Origin: Paucihalobacter sp036825875
GTDB lineage: Bacteria > Bacteroidota > Bacteroidia > Flavobacteriales > Flavobacteriaceae
Assembly: GCF_036825875.1 (NCBI RefSeq)
Contig: NZ_DAISXK010000008.1
Coordinates: forward strand, 1-64,000
Reading direction: 5' to 3'
DNA length: 64,000 nucleotides
Positions within the stretch are counted from its first letter, which is position 1. Each line of letters opens with the position of its first letter. Positions 41,960 through 51,208 of this stretch are shown piece after piece. Position numbers and translations under genes: made by a program. The notes under the pieces are model-generated. The model was not told where the DNA came from. It searched no databases and worked only from the letters and a program-made list of their open reading frames with translations.

Positions 41960-42820
41960 TTGTCCTTTAATCTAAAACGAAAAGTTGAAATTGCTGTAAT
42001 TTCCGATGTACATCTTGGTACTTATGGTTGTCAGGCGAAACATCTACTTACCTACCTCAATAGCATTGAGCCTAAAAAATTGGTACTGAACGGTGATATT
42101 GTAGACATTTGGCAATTCAGCAAACGCTACTTCCCAAAATCACATTTACGTGTGATAAAAAAAATCATCGATATGGCTGCCGATGGTACTGAAGTAATTT
42201 ATATTACTGGGAATCACGATGAAATGTTACGAAAATTTAGCGACACTACCATTGGTAATATTTCAATAGTTGATAAGGTTGTACTTGAATTAGATAATAA
42301 AAAGAAAGCATGGATTTTCCATGGTGATGTTTTTGATCTCTCTATCCAAAACGCCAAATGGCTTGCAAAACTTGGTGGTTACGGTTACGATTTATTAATC
42401 CTTATGAATAGCCTGGTTAATTGGTGCCTAGAAAAATTAGGTCGCGAACGCTATTCTTTGTCTAAAAAAATTAAAAACAGCGTAAAATCGGCTATTAAAT
42501 ACATCAGTGATTTTGAAAATGTAGCAGCCGATTTAGCTATTGATAAAGGTTACGACTATGTAATTTGCGGGCACATTCATCAGCCTAAAATGTTGGTTAA
42601 AGAAAACAAAAATGGTTCAACAATTTATATGAACTCTGGTGATTGGATAGAAAACTTTACAGCCTTAGAATATCAGTTTAAACGTTGGAAAATTTACAAC
42701 TACAACAGCGATAAATTGCTGCCATTCTATGCCGACGAAGAATTTAAAGAAATGGAAGTTAAAGATTTAATAGCGGCCATTACTATTTTTAATCCTTCCA
42801 ACCCTAAAAAATCAGACTAA
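41960..42820 (+). CDS. Metallophosphoesterase, UDP-2,3-diacylglucosamine diphosphatase (LpxH)-like
   Basis: A 286-residue calcineurin-type phosphoesterase. Metal-binding motifs in order: VISDVHLGTYGCQ, LVLNGDIVDIWQ, YITGNHDEMLR, WIFHGDVFD and VICGHIHQPKM. This set and the DIWQFSKRYFPKSHLR region are typical of LpxH-like enzymes that cleave UDP-diacylglucosamine in lipid A synthesis, consistent with the LPS transport gene later in the window; Bacteroidota have several related copies, so the exact step is not sure. The start is a TTG at 41960; no ATG is near. Its 3' end overlaps the convergent FAD oxidoreductase gene by nine bases. Confidence 0.85.
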   Translation: MSFNLKRKVEIAVISDVHLGTYGCQAKHLLTYLNSIEPKKLVLNGDIVDIWQFSKRYFPKSHLRVIKKIIDMAADGTEVIYITGNHDEMLRKFSDTTIGNISIVDKVVLELDNKKKAWIFHGDVFDLSIQNAKWLAKLGGYGYDLLILMNSLVNWCLEKLGRERYSLSKKIKNSVKSAIKYISDFENVAADLAIDKGYDYVICGHIHQPKMLVKENKNGSTIYMNSGDWIENFTALEYQFKRWKIYNYNSDKLLPFYADEEFKEMEVKDLIAAITIFNPSNPKKSD

Positions 42821-45727
42821 CGCCTCTCTTAAAATAGTAGCGGGATGCACAGCTACTTTGCCGGTGCCATCTAAAATTTGATGTCTGCAACTCGTGCCAT
42901 TAGCGGCAATTATAGTGTCTTCTGAAGCTTTTCTAACTGCAGGAAATAACGTTTGCTCGCCAATTTGCATACTAATTTTATAGTGTTCTTTTTCATAACC
43001 AAAGCTGCCGGCCATACCACAACAACCACTTGGTATAATAGTAACCTTGTAATTCGCGGGTAAATTAAGTATTTGAAAAGTTGACAGTTGGTTGGCAATA
43101 GCCTTTTGGTAACAATGGGTATGAATTTTTATTGTTTTGGACTCTTGATGAAATTGCTCCGACTTAATGTTACCCAATTCTATTTCCTTTTGAATAAACT
43201 CCTCAACTAAAAAGGCGTTTTTTGCGATTTTTTGAGCAGATACTTTATCGTCCACTAATCTGAGATAATCGTCTCTAAAACTTAAAATCGACGAAGGTTC
43301 AATTCCTATTAATGGTTTGGTTTCCGTTATTATATCTTTAAAGATTGAAACGTTTTTATTAGCCAATTTTTTTGCTTGTTCAAGTAAACCTTTAGATAGC
43401 ATTGCACGACCAGATTCGGCATTTGAAACTATTTTTACTTGATAATTTAGTCTTAATAGTAGCTCAATAACATCGCTGCCAATGTCGCCATCTAGATAAT
43501 TTGTAAACTCATCATTAAATAGAAATACAGTTTTAATAAATTTTATATTATTCTGTATTTCAATATTTTGATATATTTTATTTAAACTTTTACTTGAAAC
43601 TAACGGCAAGCTCCTTTCAGAGGCAATTCCGCTGAATTTTTTTATAATACTTGAACTAGTTCTATTTGATAAAATGAAGTTTGAGACACTTGGCGCTTTA
43701 CTTAAATATTTATTGATGGCATTGTTATAAGCAAACAATTTAGCTCTAAAGGGTACACCATTTTCTTTTTGATATTGATATTGGAACTCGGCTTTTAATG
43801 CTGCCACATCCACACTACTTGGGCATTCACTGGCGCAAGCTTTACAACTTAAGCATAAATCGAAAACTTCTTTAAGTGCCTCGTTGTTAAATCTATTTGT
43901 TTCGGTGGAATGGGTTAGAATTTCTCTCAAGGCATTGGCACGTGCCCGAGTGCTGTCCTTTTCATTACGGGGCGCACGGTAACTAGGACACATAGTACCG
44001 CCAAATTCAGGGAGTTTCCTGCAATCACCACTACCATTGCACTTCTCTGCTTCGCGAAGAATACCTTGCGAATTATCAAAGCTAAGAAGCGTCTTAATTT
44101 CGGGGTGCTTTATTTCGGATGAATACCTTAAGTTAATATCCATTGGAATTGGATCTACAATTTTACCTGGATTAAAAATGTTATTCGGGTCGAATGCAGT
44201 TTTAACGGCTTTAAGAATTTTGTAATTGGACTCACCAATCATTAATGGGATAAATTCTGATCTTACAATTCCATCGCCATGTTCACCACTCATCGAACCT
44301 TGATATTTTTTAACTAATTTGGCAACATCAGTTGTGATTTTTCGGAATAATTGAACATCTTTTTTCTCTTTCAAATTTAGAATAGGACGTAAATGCAACT
44401 CTCCGGCACCAGCATGGGCATAATAAACGGCATTTTGATTATACGTCGCCATTAGTGCTGTAAATTCACGAATGTAACCAGCTAAATCCTCAACTGCCAC
44501 CGCTGTATCTTCAATACAAGCAACAGTTTTATTATCACCAATTATGTTGCCGAGTAAACCTAAACCTGCTTTGCGCAATTCAAAAGCGCTATCAATGGCT
44601 TCACCCATTAATACAGGAAAAGCATAGCAAATATTGAGATTCTTAACGCTATTTAAAAAATTGTTAATTTGAATGTTTAAATCTTCTTTAGAAGATGATC
44701 TTAGCTCACAAAGTAAAATAGCTTTCGGGTTACCTTCAATAAAGAATCTGTTTTCTTGTTGGGCTTTGTTGTGAATGGTAAGATTTAAAATGGTGTCATC
44801 CATCATTTCACAACTGTATAAGTCGTGCTGCATAACCGTGGTTACCGCATTCATACAGTCTTCTATACTCTTAAAATGCAAAGCGATAATTGCTTGCTCA
44901 ATTGGTGGTAAGTCATCTAGTTTTAGAGTTATTTGCGTTGTAAAAGCCAAAGTACCTTCGCTACCACTGAGCAATTCACACATATTAAAAGGTTTGAAAG
45001 AACTTTGATCAAACTCCTGGCAATCGATAAGTTGGTCTATAGCATAGCCCGTATTGCGCCGGTGAATTTGAGCTTTGGGAAAATTATCTTTGATTTGATT
45101 TTGTACTTCTTTGGAATGCAGTTGTTGATAAATAGTACGGTAAATTTCACCTTCCAAGGTTGGTAGATGTCGTTTATTTTGAAATGCGTCTGAGGTCAAT
45201 GCTTCGAAAATCACTTCAGAACCATCACTTAAAATGGTTTCAAGTTTTATTACTTTATCTCTGGTAACGCCATACTTTATAGAAGTTGTTCCTGAAGAAT
45301 TATTTCCAACCATACCCCCAATCATGCAGCGATTAGAGGTTGATGTGTTGGGGCCAAAAAATAGGCCGTGCGGTTTTAAAAAAATATTTAGTACATCTCT
45401 AACCACACCAGGTTCTACAGTTACTGTTTTTTCTATTAAATCAAAATGAACTATCTTATTAAAATATTTAGAAACATCTACAATAATACCCTCACCAACG
45501 CACTGACCTGACAAAGATGTTCCAGCTGTTCTGGGGATTAATGACGTATTGTTATTATTTGCAAAATTGATTAGAATCTGAATGTCCTTTTTATTCTTGG
45601 GATAGGCAATTGCTAGCGGTAACTGTCTGTAAACAGAGGCATCTGTAGCATAAATTGCTTTAAATAATTCATCAAAAAATAGTTCACCTTCTAGCTGTAA
45701 TTTTAACTGGTTAAGGTTTATTCTCAT
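42812..45727 (-). CDS. FAD-linked oxidase with Fe-S and CCG domains (D-lactate/glycolate dehydrogenase type)
   Basis: The 971-residue protein fuses a GlcD/DLD-like oxidase to a GlpC/GlcF-like Fe-S module. An N-terminal PCMH FAD-binding domain (LIPRTAGTSLSGQCVGEG, VGNNSSGTTSIKYG) is followed by an FAD-oxidase C domain with HAGAGELHLRPI and GSMSGEHGDG. From about 560 on it has CNGSGDCR, then CLSCKACASECPSSVD (4Fe-4S), and the C-terminal CCG motif CCGMAGSFGYE. It should oxidise a 2-hydroxy acid and pass electrons to the respiratory chain. Single gene, with the divergent beta-barrel gene upstream. Confidence 0.9.
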   Translation of the reverse strand: MRINLNQLKLQLEGELFFDELFKAIYATDASVYRQLPLAIAYPKNKKDIQILINFANNNNTSLIPRTAGTSLSGQCVGEGIIVDVSKYFNKIVHFDLIEKTVTVEPGVVRDVLNIFLKPHGLFFGPNTSTSNRCMIGGMVGNNSSGTTSIKYGVTRDKVIKLETILSDGSEVIFEALTSDAFQNKRHLPTLEGEIYRTIYQQLHSKEVQNQIKDNFPKAQIHRRNTGYAIDQLIDCQEFDQSSFKPFNMCELLSGSEGTLAFTTQITLKLDDLPPIEQAIIALHFKSIEDCMNAVTTVMQHDLYSCEMMDDTILNLTIHNKAQQENRFFIEGNPKAILLCELRSSSKEDLNIQINNFLNSVKNLNICYAFPVLMGEAIDSAFELRKAGLGLLGNIIGDNKTVACIEDTAVAVEDLAGYIREFTALMATYNQNAVYYAHAGAGELHLRPILNLKEKKDVQLFRKITTDVAKLVKKYQGSMSGEHGDGIVRSEFIPLMIGESNYKILKAVKTAFDPNNIFNPGKIVDPIPMDINLRYSSEIKHPEIKTLLSFDNSQGILREAEKCNGSGDCRKLPEFGGTMCPSYRAPRNEKDSTRARANALREILTHSTETNRFNNEALKEVFDLCLSCKACASECPSSVDVAALKAEFQYQYQKENGVPFRAKLFAYNNAINKYLSKAPSVSNFILSNRTSSSIIKKFSGIASERSLPLVSSKSLNKIYQNIEIQNNIKFIKTVFLFNDEFTNYLDGDIGSDVIELLLRLNYQVKIVSNAESGRAMLSKGLLEQAKKLANKNVSIFKDIITETKPLIGIEPSSILSFRDDYLRLVDDKVSAQKIAKNAFLVEEFIQKEIELGNIKSEQFHQESKTIKIHTHCYQKAIANQLSTFQILNLPANYKVTIIPSGCCGMAGSFGYEKEHYKISMQIGEQTLFPAVRKASEDTIIAANGTSCRHQILDGTGKVAVHPATILREALV

Positions 45728-45803
45728 GCAAAATGATATTTTAATTTTGTACGCTTTAAAGATATTAATTTACTGGCACTATAATTGACTTATATATAAT
45801 AGA

Positions 45804-45821
45804 AACGCATTACAGTGCGTT
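45804..45821. promoter_or_regulatory. Perfect inverted repeat between divergent genes
   Basis: AACGCA-ttacag-TGCGTT, 6-bp arms and a 6-nt spacer, lies 38-55 bp upstream of the beta-barrel ATG and 77-94 bp upstream of the FAD oxidoreductase. The position suits an operator. The binding protein is unknown. Confidence 0.4.
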
Positions 45822-45858
45822 AAATTAACTATGCTAACTTAATTTTTAAATTTACATT

Positions 45859-46335
45859 ATGAAAAAACTAATTTTATTGAGCCTAATTGTAATTGGGTTT
45901 TCTTTTTCTGCAAATTCACAGGAAATTGCTGATAATGCTCTAGGTTTGAGACTTGGTGGCGGTAACGGCTTTGGTACTGAGGTATCTTATCAACGTGCCT
46001 TAGGTGGAAATAACAGATTGGAACTTGATCTTGGCTGGAGAAGTGGAAATGATTTCGACGGTTTTAAGCTTATTGGCCTATACCAATGGGTTTGGGCGAT
46101 TGAAGGAAATTTCAATTGGTATGCTGGTGTTGGTGGCGGTTTAGGATCATATGACAATGATCGCAACGATAATAATAGTGAAACTTTTGCAGTTGCCGCT
46201 GGTAATATAGGTATTGAATACAATTTCGATATACCATTAATGATTTCATTAGATTTTAGACCTGAACTTGGTTTTGGAAATTTTAATGACGACGTAAACT
46301 TTGATATTGCCTTAGGGGTAAGATATCAATTTTAG
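45859..46335 (+). CDS. Small outer-membrane beta-barrel protein
   Basis: A 158-residue protein with a clean signal peptide (KKLILLSLIVIGFSFSANSQ) followed by alternating aromatic/glycine strands (LGLRLGGGNGFGTEVSYQRA, WYAGVGGGLGSYDN) and a C-terminal GVRYQF, an aromatic end typical of outer-membrane barrels. It probably has about eight strands, like OmpW- or OmpX-sized porins, but no named family is certain. It is a single gene ending in a strong terminator. Confidence 0.82.
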   Translation: MKKLILLSLIVIGFSFSANSQEIADNALGLRLGGGNGFGTEVSYQRALGGNNRLELDLGWRSGNDFDGFKLIGLYQWVWAIEGNFNWYAGVGGGLGSYDNDRNDNNSETFAVAAGNIGIEYNFDIPLMISLDFRPELGFGNFNDDVNFDIALGVRYQF

Positions 46336-46354
46336 GCTGTACATTCTTATGAGT

Positions 46355-46385
46355 AAAAGCCTGCATGAATTTGCAGGCTTTTTTT
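46355..46385 (+). terminator. Bidirectional terminator between the beta-barrel gene and bshA
   Basis: GCCTGCA (46359-46365) pairs with TGCAGGC (46372-46378) around a 6-nt loop, flanked by AAAA and a run of T residues. It lies 20 bases after the beta-barrel stop and next to the convergent bshA stop at 46384, and can serve both. Confidence 0.88.
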
Positions 46386-47523
46386 ATTTTAAAGATTTTA
46401 CTTTGCCAAGCGCTTTTCCATAAACACGTTCATACATTGGAACTATTTGATGTATGTCAAATTGCTGAGCTTGAATTATGGCATTTTGCTTGAATTTTTC
46501 TAAATTTTTAAGATCACTTAAAATTTTCAAAGCGTTGTTACTCATATCTTCTACATCATTTACATTGCTTAAAAAACCTGAAAACTTATGCTTATTAACC
46601 TCAGGTAAACCACCTGTATTAGTTGAAATAACTGGAACACCAGAAGCCATTGCTTCTAAAGCAGCCAAACCAAAACTCTCGCTTCTTGATGGTAATAGGA
46701 ACAGATCACTGAAACAAAGAATTTTATCAATCTCGTTACTATTACCTAGAAAAATAACTCGGTCGCTGATACCTAACTTATCACAAAGATTTTCAGCCTT
46801 TTCTTTCTCTGGACCTTCGCCTACCATCATTAATTTCGCAGGCAATACTTTTTGAATATTATTAAATATTTTAATAACGTCAGGTATTTGTTTTACTTCT
46901 CTAAAATTACTGATGTGCGTTATGATGCGTTCATGATCTTCTGCCATTAAACCGCGCTGACAATCTGTATAAACGTGTTTGTGTTTTTCTAAATCGATAA
47001 AATTCGGAATCACATCAATGTCGTTTTTTATATCGAAAATTCTCAGCGTATGGGCTTTTAAATCATCTGAAACTGAGGTGACAGCATCGGATTTATTAAT
47101 GCTGAATGTCACAGCGGGTTTGTAAAATGGATGACTTCCAACCAAGGTTATATCGGTGCCATGTAATGTGGTAACAATGGGTAATTGAATACCTTCTTCT
47201 TTAAGCATTTGTTTGGCCATATAGGCTGCATAGGCATGCGGTATGGCATAATGCACGTGTAATAATTCAATTCCATGTAATTTCACCATATCCACTATCT
47301 TACTCGATAAAGCCAATTCATAAGGCTGGTAATGAAATAAGGGATATTCAGGAACGTGAACTTCGTGAAAATGCACATTCTTGTTTAATAAGTCTAGACG
47401 TACTGGTAAATTATAGGTAATAAAATGAATTTCGTGACCTTTTTTTGAAAGTTCCAAACCTAACTCAGTTGCCACAACACCACTACCGCCAAAGGTTGGA
47501 TAACATACAATACCTACCCGCAT
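46384..47523 (-). CDS. bshA: N-acetyl-alpha-D-glucosaminyl L-malate synthase
   Basis: A 379-residue GT4 glycosyltransferase that joins GlcNAc (from UDP-GlcNAc) to L-malate, the first step of bacillithiol synthesis. The N-terminal CYPTFGGSGVVATELGLELS and the FHEVHVPEYPLFHYQPYELA block are characteristic of BshA; the nucleotide-sugar part shows LLPSRSESFGLAALEAMASG with the E-x7-E pattern. It tells that the cell uses bacillithiol rather than glutathione. bshB and bshC are not in the window. It is downstream of the GH3 fusion gene by 14 bases, in the same direction. Confidence 0.92.
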   Translation of the reverse strand: MRVGIVCYPTFGGSGVVATELGLELSKKGHEIHFITYNLPVRLDLLNKNVHFHEVHVPEYPLFHYQPYELALSSKIVDMVKLHGIELLHVHYAIPHAYAAYMAKQMLKEEGIQLPIVTTLHGTDITLVGSHPFYKPAVTFSINKSDAVTSVSDDLKAHTLRIFDIKNDIDVIPNFIDLEKHKHVYTDCQRGLMAEDHERIITHISNFREVKQIPDVIKIFNNIQKVLPAKLMMVGEGPEKEKAENLCDKLGISDRVIFLGNSNEIDKILCFSDLFLLPSRSESFGLAALEAMASGVPVISTNTGGLPEVNKHKFSGFLSNVNDVEDMSNNALKILSDLKNLEKFKQNAIIQAQQFDIHQIVPMYERVYGKALGKVKSLK

Positions 47524-47537
47524 TTTAATTTTTTTAA

Positions 47538-50495
47538 TTATTTAATTATCGCATCGTAAATATACTGTTGAATATTGGTTCTTATGTTTTCTTTTAACAG
47601 TAAATTGGTTGTTGCTTTAGGATAGGTTCTATTGGCCATAAAAATATAAACTATTTCCTCATCTGGATCCGCCCAAGCGTAAGTACCTGTAAATCCAGAA
47701 TGACCAAAACTTGTCATTGACAAACATCCACAGGTTGGACCAGCATCGCCAAGTTGTGGCTTGTCGAATCCAATACCGCGTCGGTTATTATTAATGCAAA
47801 AATGACATTTGTTAAATTCGTCCATCGTTTCAGGTGTAAAGTACCTTCTCCCACCGTAAAAGCCCTTTTGTAAATACATCTGCATAATTTTTGCCATATC
47901 ATTGGCATTGCTAAATACACCAGCATGACCGCCAACGCCATTCTGCATTGCAGCACCCATATCGTGAACATAACCATGAACAGTTTGGTATCGATAATAG
48001 TCGTCTTCTTCGGTTGGTAAAATCATGCTTTTGCTAAATTTTTCGGTTGGGTTATAAGTGGTAAAATTAGCACCTAAAGGTCGATAAAAACGATCCTGAA
48101 TAACAACTGCCATAGATTTTTCGTAATGTTTTTCTAAATATTTTTTCAGAATAAAATATGGTAAGTCGCTATATCGGTATTGAACCCTGCCTAATAAATC
48201 GGTATTTCTAACAATATCATATATGGTATCTTGATAATCACCACGCATAAATAGATCTTGACTTATTTCAACATTAAAAACATCATCCTTTTGATTTCTG
48301 TAATACTTCTGTGAAGGTTTCTTATTGGCATCGAGAGTAGCCGTGTAAAAAGGAATCCAAGGTTTTAATTGCGCAAAATGCGATAACATTGTTTTCAATG
48401 TTATATTGGCCTTATTGGTGCCTTTGTATTCAGGAAGTAATTCTGAAATTTTTGTGTCTAGAGTTATAATTCCCTCTTCATGTAATTCCATGATGAGCGG
48501 TACCGTTGCCATTATTTTGGTTAATGAAGCGATATCAAATAAATCCGAATCTTTTACAGGGATTTTATTATTATAGGTATGAAAGCCAAAACTTTTATTG
48601 TAAAACACTTTGCCTTTACGGGCAACTACTATTTGAATTCCAGGCGTTGTGCCTTTCGCAATTGCTACTCTTGCTAATGAATCAATTTTATGTAATTTTT
48701 TAGAATCCATCCCAACACTTTCTGCCAAACCGTAACTTAAACTACTTAAGGCATTATATTGAAAACCAATACCCATAGGAAACTGGATTCCGCTGCTCAC
48801 TGGCAAGGTGCCTTTTGCCGGGATAGCACCAAAAATAAGTTGTGCTGATTTTTCTTGTGCTATTTTACTATTTTGATAACTTACCACAATACTTTCAATA
48901 TTTTCAGTAGTTTTTAGGTCCAATAAGCTGTAAGGATTAGAAAACACATTAAGAATAACGTTATTAGTACGCGAAATTTCATACAACCAAACCAATTCTC
49001 GGTCTGTAAATTTATAACTGCGCCAAGGATTATCGCTAGTTTTATGTAGACTTATAATAACTATATTGTAGTTTTTAAGCTGAAGAAGAAGTTCATCTAA
49101 CTTATCTGCTTTTATTTCGTGAATTTTTGTGTATTTTTTTAAGGTTTCCAAAAATGGGGTTCCATCATCATTACCAAATTTTATATAGGCGATTTTTTTT
49201 GTTTCCAATTGACGAATGGGTAGATTCTGATTGGTGTTTTTTACAACAGTGATGGCGTTCTCCATCAACTTTTCATAAAGTAAGTCGTCTTCTATTCGGT
49301 TTAAATCACCAATCAAATTTTTGGTATCTACTGGTTTGTAGTCATTTAAACCTAGTTTATATTTAGAACTCAAAATCTTTTTAACTGAATGCGCTAGTCG
49401 TTCTTCGGTAAATAATTTATTATTTAAAGCCTCGGCTATTTTAGTGACTGCTAATTTCACGTTTTCTGAAATCAATAAAACGTCATTTCCTGCCAAAAAC
49501 GCTGCCAAATCAATATCTCCCGGAGCGCTAAAATTAGAAGCGCCTTTCATATTAAGGGCATCGGTAAAAATCAACCCCTCAAATCCTAAGGTATCTTTAA
49601 GAATGTTGGTGACAATATGTTTCGATATAGATGATGGATAACCCGAACGCGCTTCCAAAGCCGGCACATTTAAATGTGCTACCATAACACTCGACAAGCC
49701 TTCTTTTATAAGTTTTCTATAGGGATACAGCTCAACAGAATCGATACGTTGTGCACTAAAATTTATAGTTGGTAAGGTTTTATGTGAATCGGTATCAGTA
49801 TCGCCATGACCAGGAAAATGTTTGGCATTGGCCATAACTCCAGCGCCTTGCATACCTTTCATAAAGGCTAAAGACTGCTTGGTGATTCTATCGCGATCTT
49901 CACCAAAAGATCGGTTTCCTATAATAGGATTATTTGGATTGGTATTGATATCAACCACCGGAGCAAAATTGAAATGTACACCTAAACGTTTACAGTGTTC
50001 TCCAATATGTTTTCCAGTTTGTTCTATTAAGGCATCGTCTTTAATGGCTCCTAAGGTCATATTCCATGGAAAGGCGTAAGTTGAATCTAAACGCATGCTC
50101 AAACCCCATTCGGCATCCATACCAACTAATAAGGGAATTTTTGAAGCCGCTTGCAATTCATTATTGAGTTTTGCCTGACGCATTGGTCCGCCTTTTGAAA
50201 AAATAACGCCACCAATATGCTGTTCTTTTATTTGCTTTAAAATTTCAGATTTATGCGATTCATTCTTATCAGAAAAGACTTGAACCATGAATAGTTGGCC
50301 AATTTTTTCTTCTAAGGTCATAGATTTATATGTGCTATCTACCCAAGTCCTTTGCGCTTCAATATCTTTTGCAAACAATGGATTGTTTTGACTAAAGGCG
50401 ATAATTGAAAAGAAAAAAGTTATAAATAAAATAAGGGGTTTATGATTTATCACTGTATAAATGGCTTTTGATGAATTAACTAATAATACTTGCAA
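47538..50495 (-). CDS. GH3 beta-N-acetylhexosaminidase fused to a serine hydrolase (beta-lactamase-like)
   Basis: The 985-residue exported protein joins two catalytic domains. A signal segment (LILFITFFFSIIAFS) is followed by a NagZ-like GH3 domain at about 50-390 with GDTDTDSHKTLP and IFTDALNMKG holding the nucleophile Asp. A C-terminal serine-hydrolase domain at about 620-970 has the SLTK box (SxxK) and GHSGFTG. Together they suggest cleavage of GlcNAc-anhydroMurNAc and peptide or ester links in peptidoglycan turnover; this pairing is common in Bacteroidota. The TTG at 50495 or the GTG at 50453 (which leaves a shorter signal peptide) may be the start. Its 3' end lies 14 bases before bshA. 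Confidence 0.87.
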   Translation of the reverse strand: MQVLLVNSSKAIYTVINHKPLILFITFFFSIIAFSQNNPLFAKDIEAQRTWVDSTYKSMTLEEKIGQLFMVQVFSDKNESHKSEILKQIKEQHIGGVIFSKGGPMRQAKLNNELQAASKIPLLVGMDAEWGLSMRLDSTYAFPWNMTLGAIKDDALIEQTGKHIGEHCKRLGVHFNFAPVVDINTNPNNPIIGNRSFGEDRDRITKQSLAFMKGMQGAGVMANAKHFPGHGDTDTDSHKTLPTINFSAQRIDSVELYPYRKLIKEGLSSVMVAHLNVPALEARSGYPSSISKHIVTNILKDTLGFEGLIFTDALNMKGASNFSAPGDIDLAAFLAGNDVLLISENVKLAVTKIAEALNNKLFTEERLAHSVKKILSSKYKLGLNDYKPVDTKNLIGDLNRIEDDLLYEKLMENAITVVKNTNQNLPIRQLETKKIAYIKFGNDDGTPFLETLKKYTKIHEIKADKLDELLLQLKNYNIVIISLHKTSDNPWRSYKFTDRELVWLYEISRTNNVILNVFSNPYSLLDLKTTENIESIVVSYQNSKIAQEKSAQLIFGAIPAKGTLPVSSGIQFPMGIGFQYNALSSLSYGLAESVGMDSKKLHKIDSLARVAIAKGTTPGIQIVVARKGKVFYNKSFGFHTYNNKIPVKDSDLFDIASLTKIMATVPLIMELHEEGIITLDTKISELLPEYKGTNKANITLKTMLSHFAQLKPWIPFYTATLDANKKPSQKYYRNQKDDVFNVEISQDLFMRGDYQDTIYDIVRNTDLLGRVQYRYSDLPYFILKKYLEKHYEKSMAVVIQDRFYRPLGANFTTYNPTEKFSKSMILPTEEDDYYRYQTVHGYVHDMGAAMQNGVGGHAGVFSNANDMAKIMQMYLQKGFYGGRRYFTPETMDEFNKCHFCINNNRRGIGFDKPQLGDAGPTCGCLSMTSFGHSGFTGTYAWADPDEEIVYIFMANRTYPKATTNLLLKENIRTNIQQYIYDAIIK

Positions 50496-50561
50496 ATTAG
50501 TATAAATGAGAGTTATTAATATGACATTTATGATAGATTTATAAAGAACTTCATCAACAAA

Positions 50562-51047
50562 CTACTTGATAAAACGGTTATGCCAACTCTCCTTGGCTGG
50601 CACTTCCCAACTGTCGTTAAACTCTGCAATATTGTTTACTAAATTATTAAACACAATGGTGTTTGGACCAACAGCTTTATCTTTTGCCATTTGCCTAAAA
50701 TCGATTAACGATTTGTAAGCCACAAATTCACCTTGTTTATACGACACATTCATTTTATCTAATAAATCTACTTGATAGTCTTGTTCTAATTGTTGTATAA
50801 ATTTAATGGATGCATCGATTGAACAACCAGTTGCTTTATTGAAGTTTTGGTTTAAACCAATAACTATAAATCTTTTATATTTAATAGTATAGCCCGAATG
50901 CAAGTCACTGCCATGCGCAGTCCATTGGGTGATGAAATCATTCAGTTTGAGCGATATTTCTTCAATCTCTTGTTCATTAAATGATCGGTTGGCTTGGTAA
51001 ATCCAAACTCGTGATGTTTCTGGAAGGGAACTAAATTCTACTAACAT
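50562..51047 (-). CDS. Conserved Bacteroidota protein of unknown function
   Basis: A 161-residue soluble protein (LVEFSSLPETSRVWIYQANR ... CSIDASIKFIQQLEQDY ... FRQMAKDKAVGPNTIVFNNL). Homologs are often labelled ABC transporter ATPase, but there is no Walker A, signature or Walker B here, so that label is wrong. It is probably part of a transcript with the GH3 fusion gene 66 bases downstream. I do not recognise a function; the many aromatic and polar residues suggest a compact alpha/beta fold. Confidence 0.75.
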   Translation of the reverse strand: MLVEFSSLPETSRVWIYQANRSFNEQEIEEISLKLNDFITQWTAHGSDLHSGYTIKYKRFIVIGLNQNFNKATGCSIDASIKFIQQLEQDYQVDLLDKMNVSYKQGEFVAYKSLIDFRQMAKDKAVGPNTIVFNNLVNNIAEFNDSWEVPAKESWHNRFIK

Positions 51048-51208
51048 ATAGGATGGTTTTATACTATTATTAAATTAATCAAAAGTCGTGCTATAAAAAA
51101 TATCCTGACAAAAATTGTGAACTCATTAAACAAATAATTTTGACCCTGCCACCGTCAATATCGAATGGTAACATGCCGGCCTAAATCCAATATACATACC
51201 TGCAGAAA

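Noticed and set aside
50562..51047. Naming the protein an ABC transporter ATPase
   Set aside because: The label is common for homologs but there is no Walker A, signature or Walker B motif in the 161 residues.
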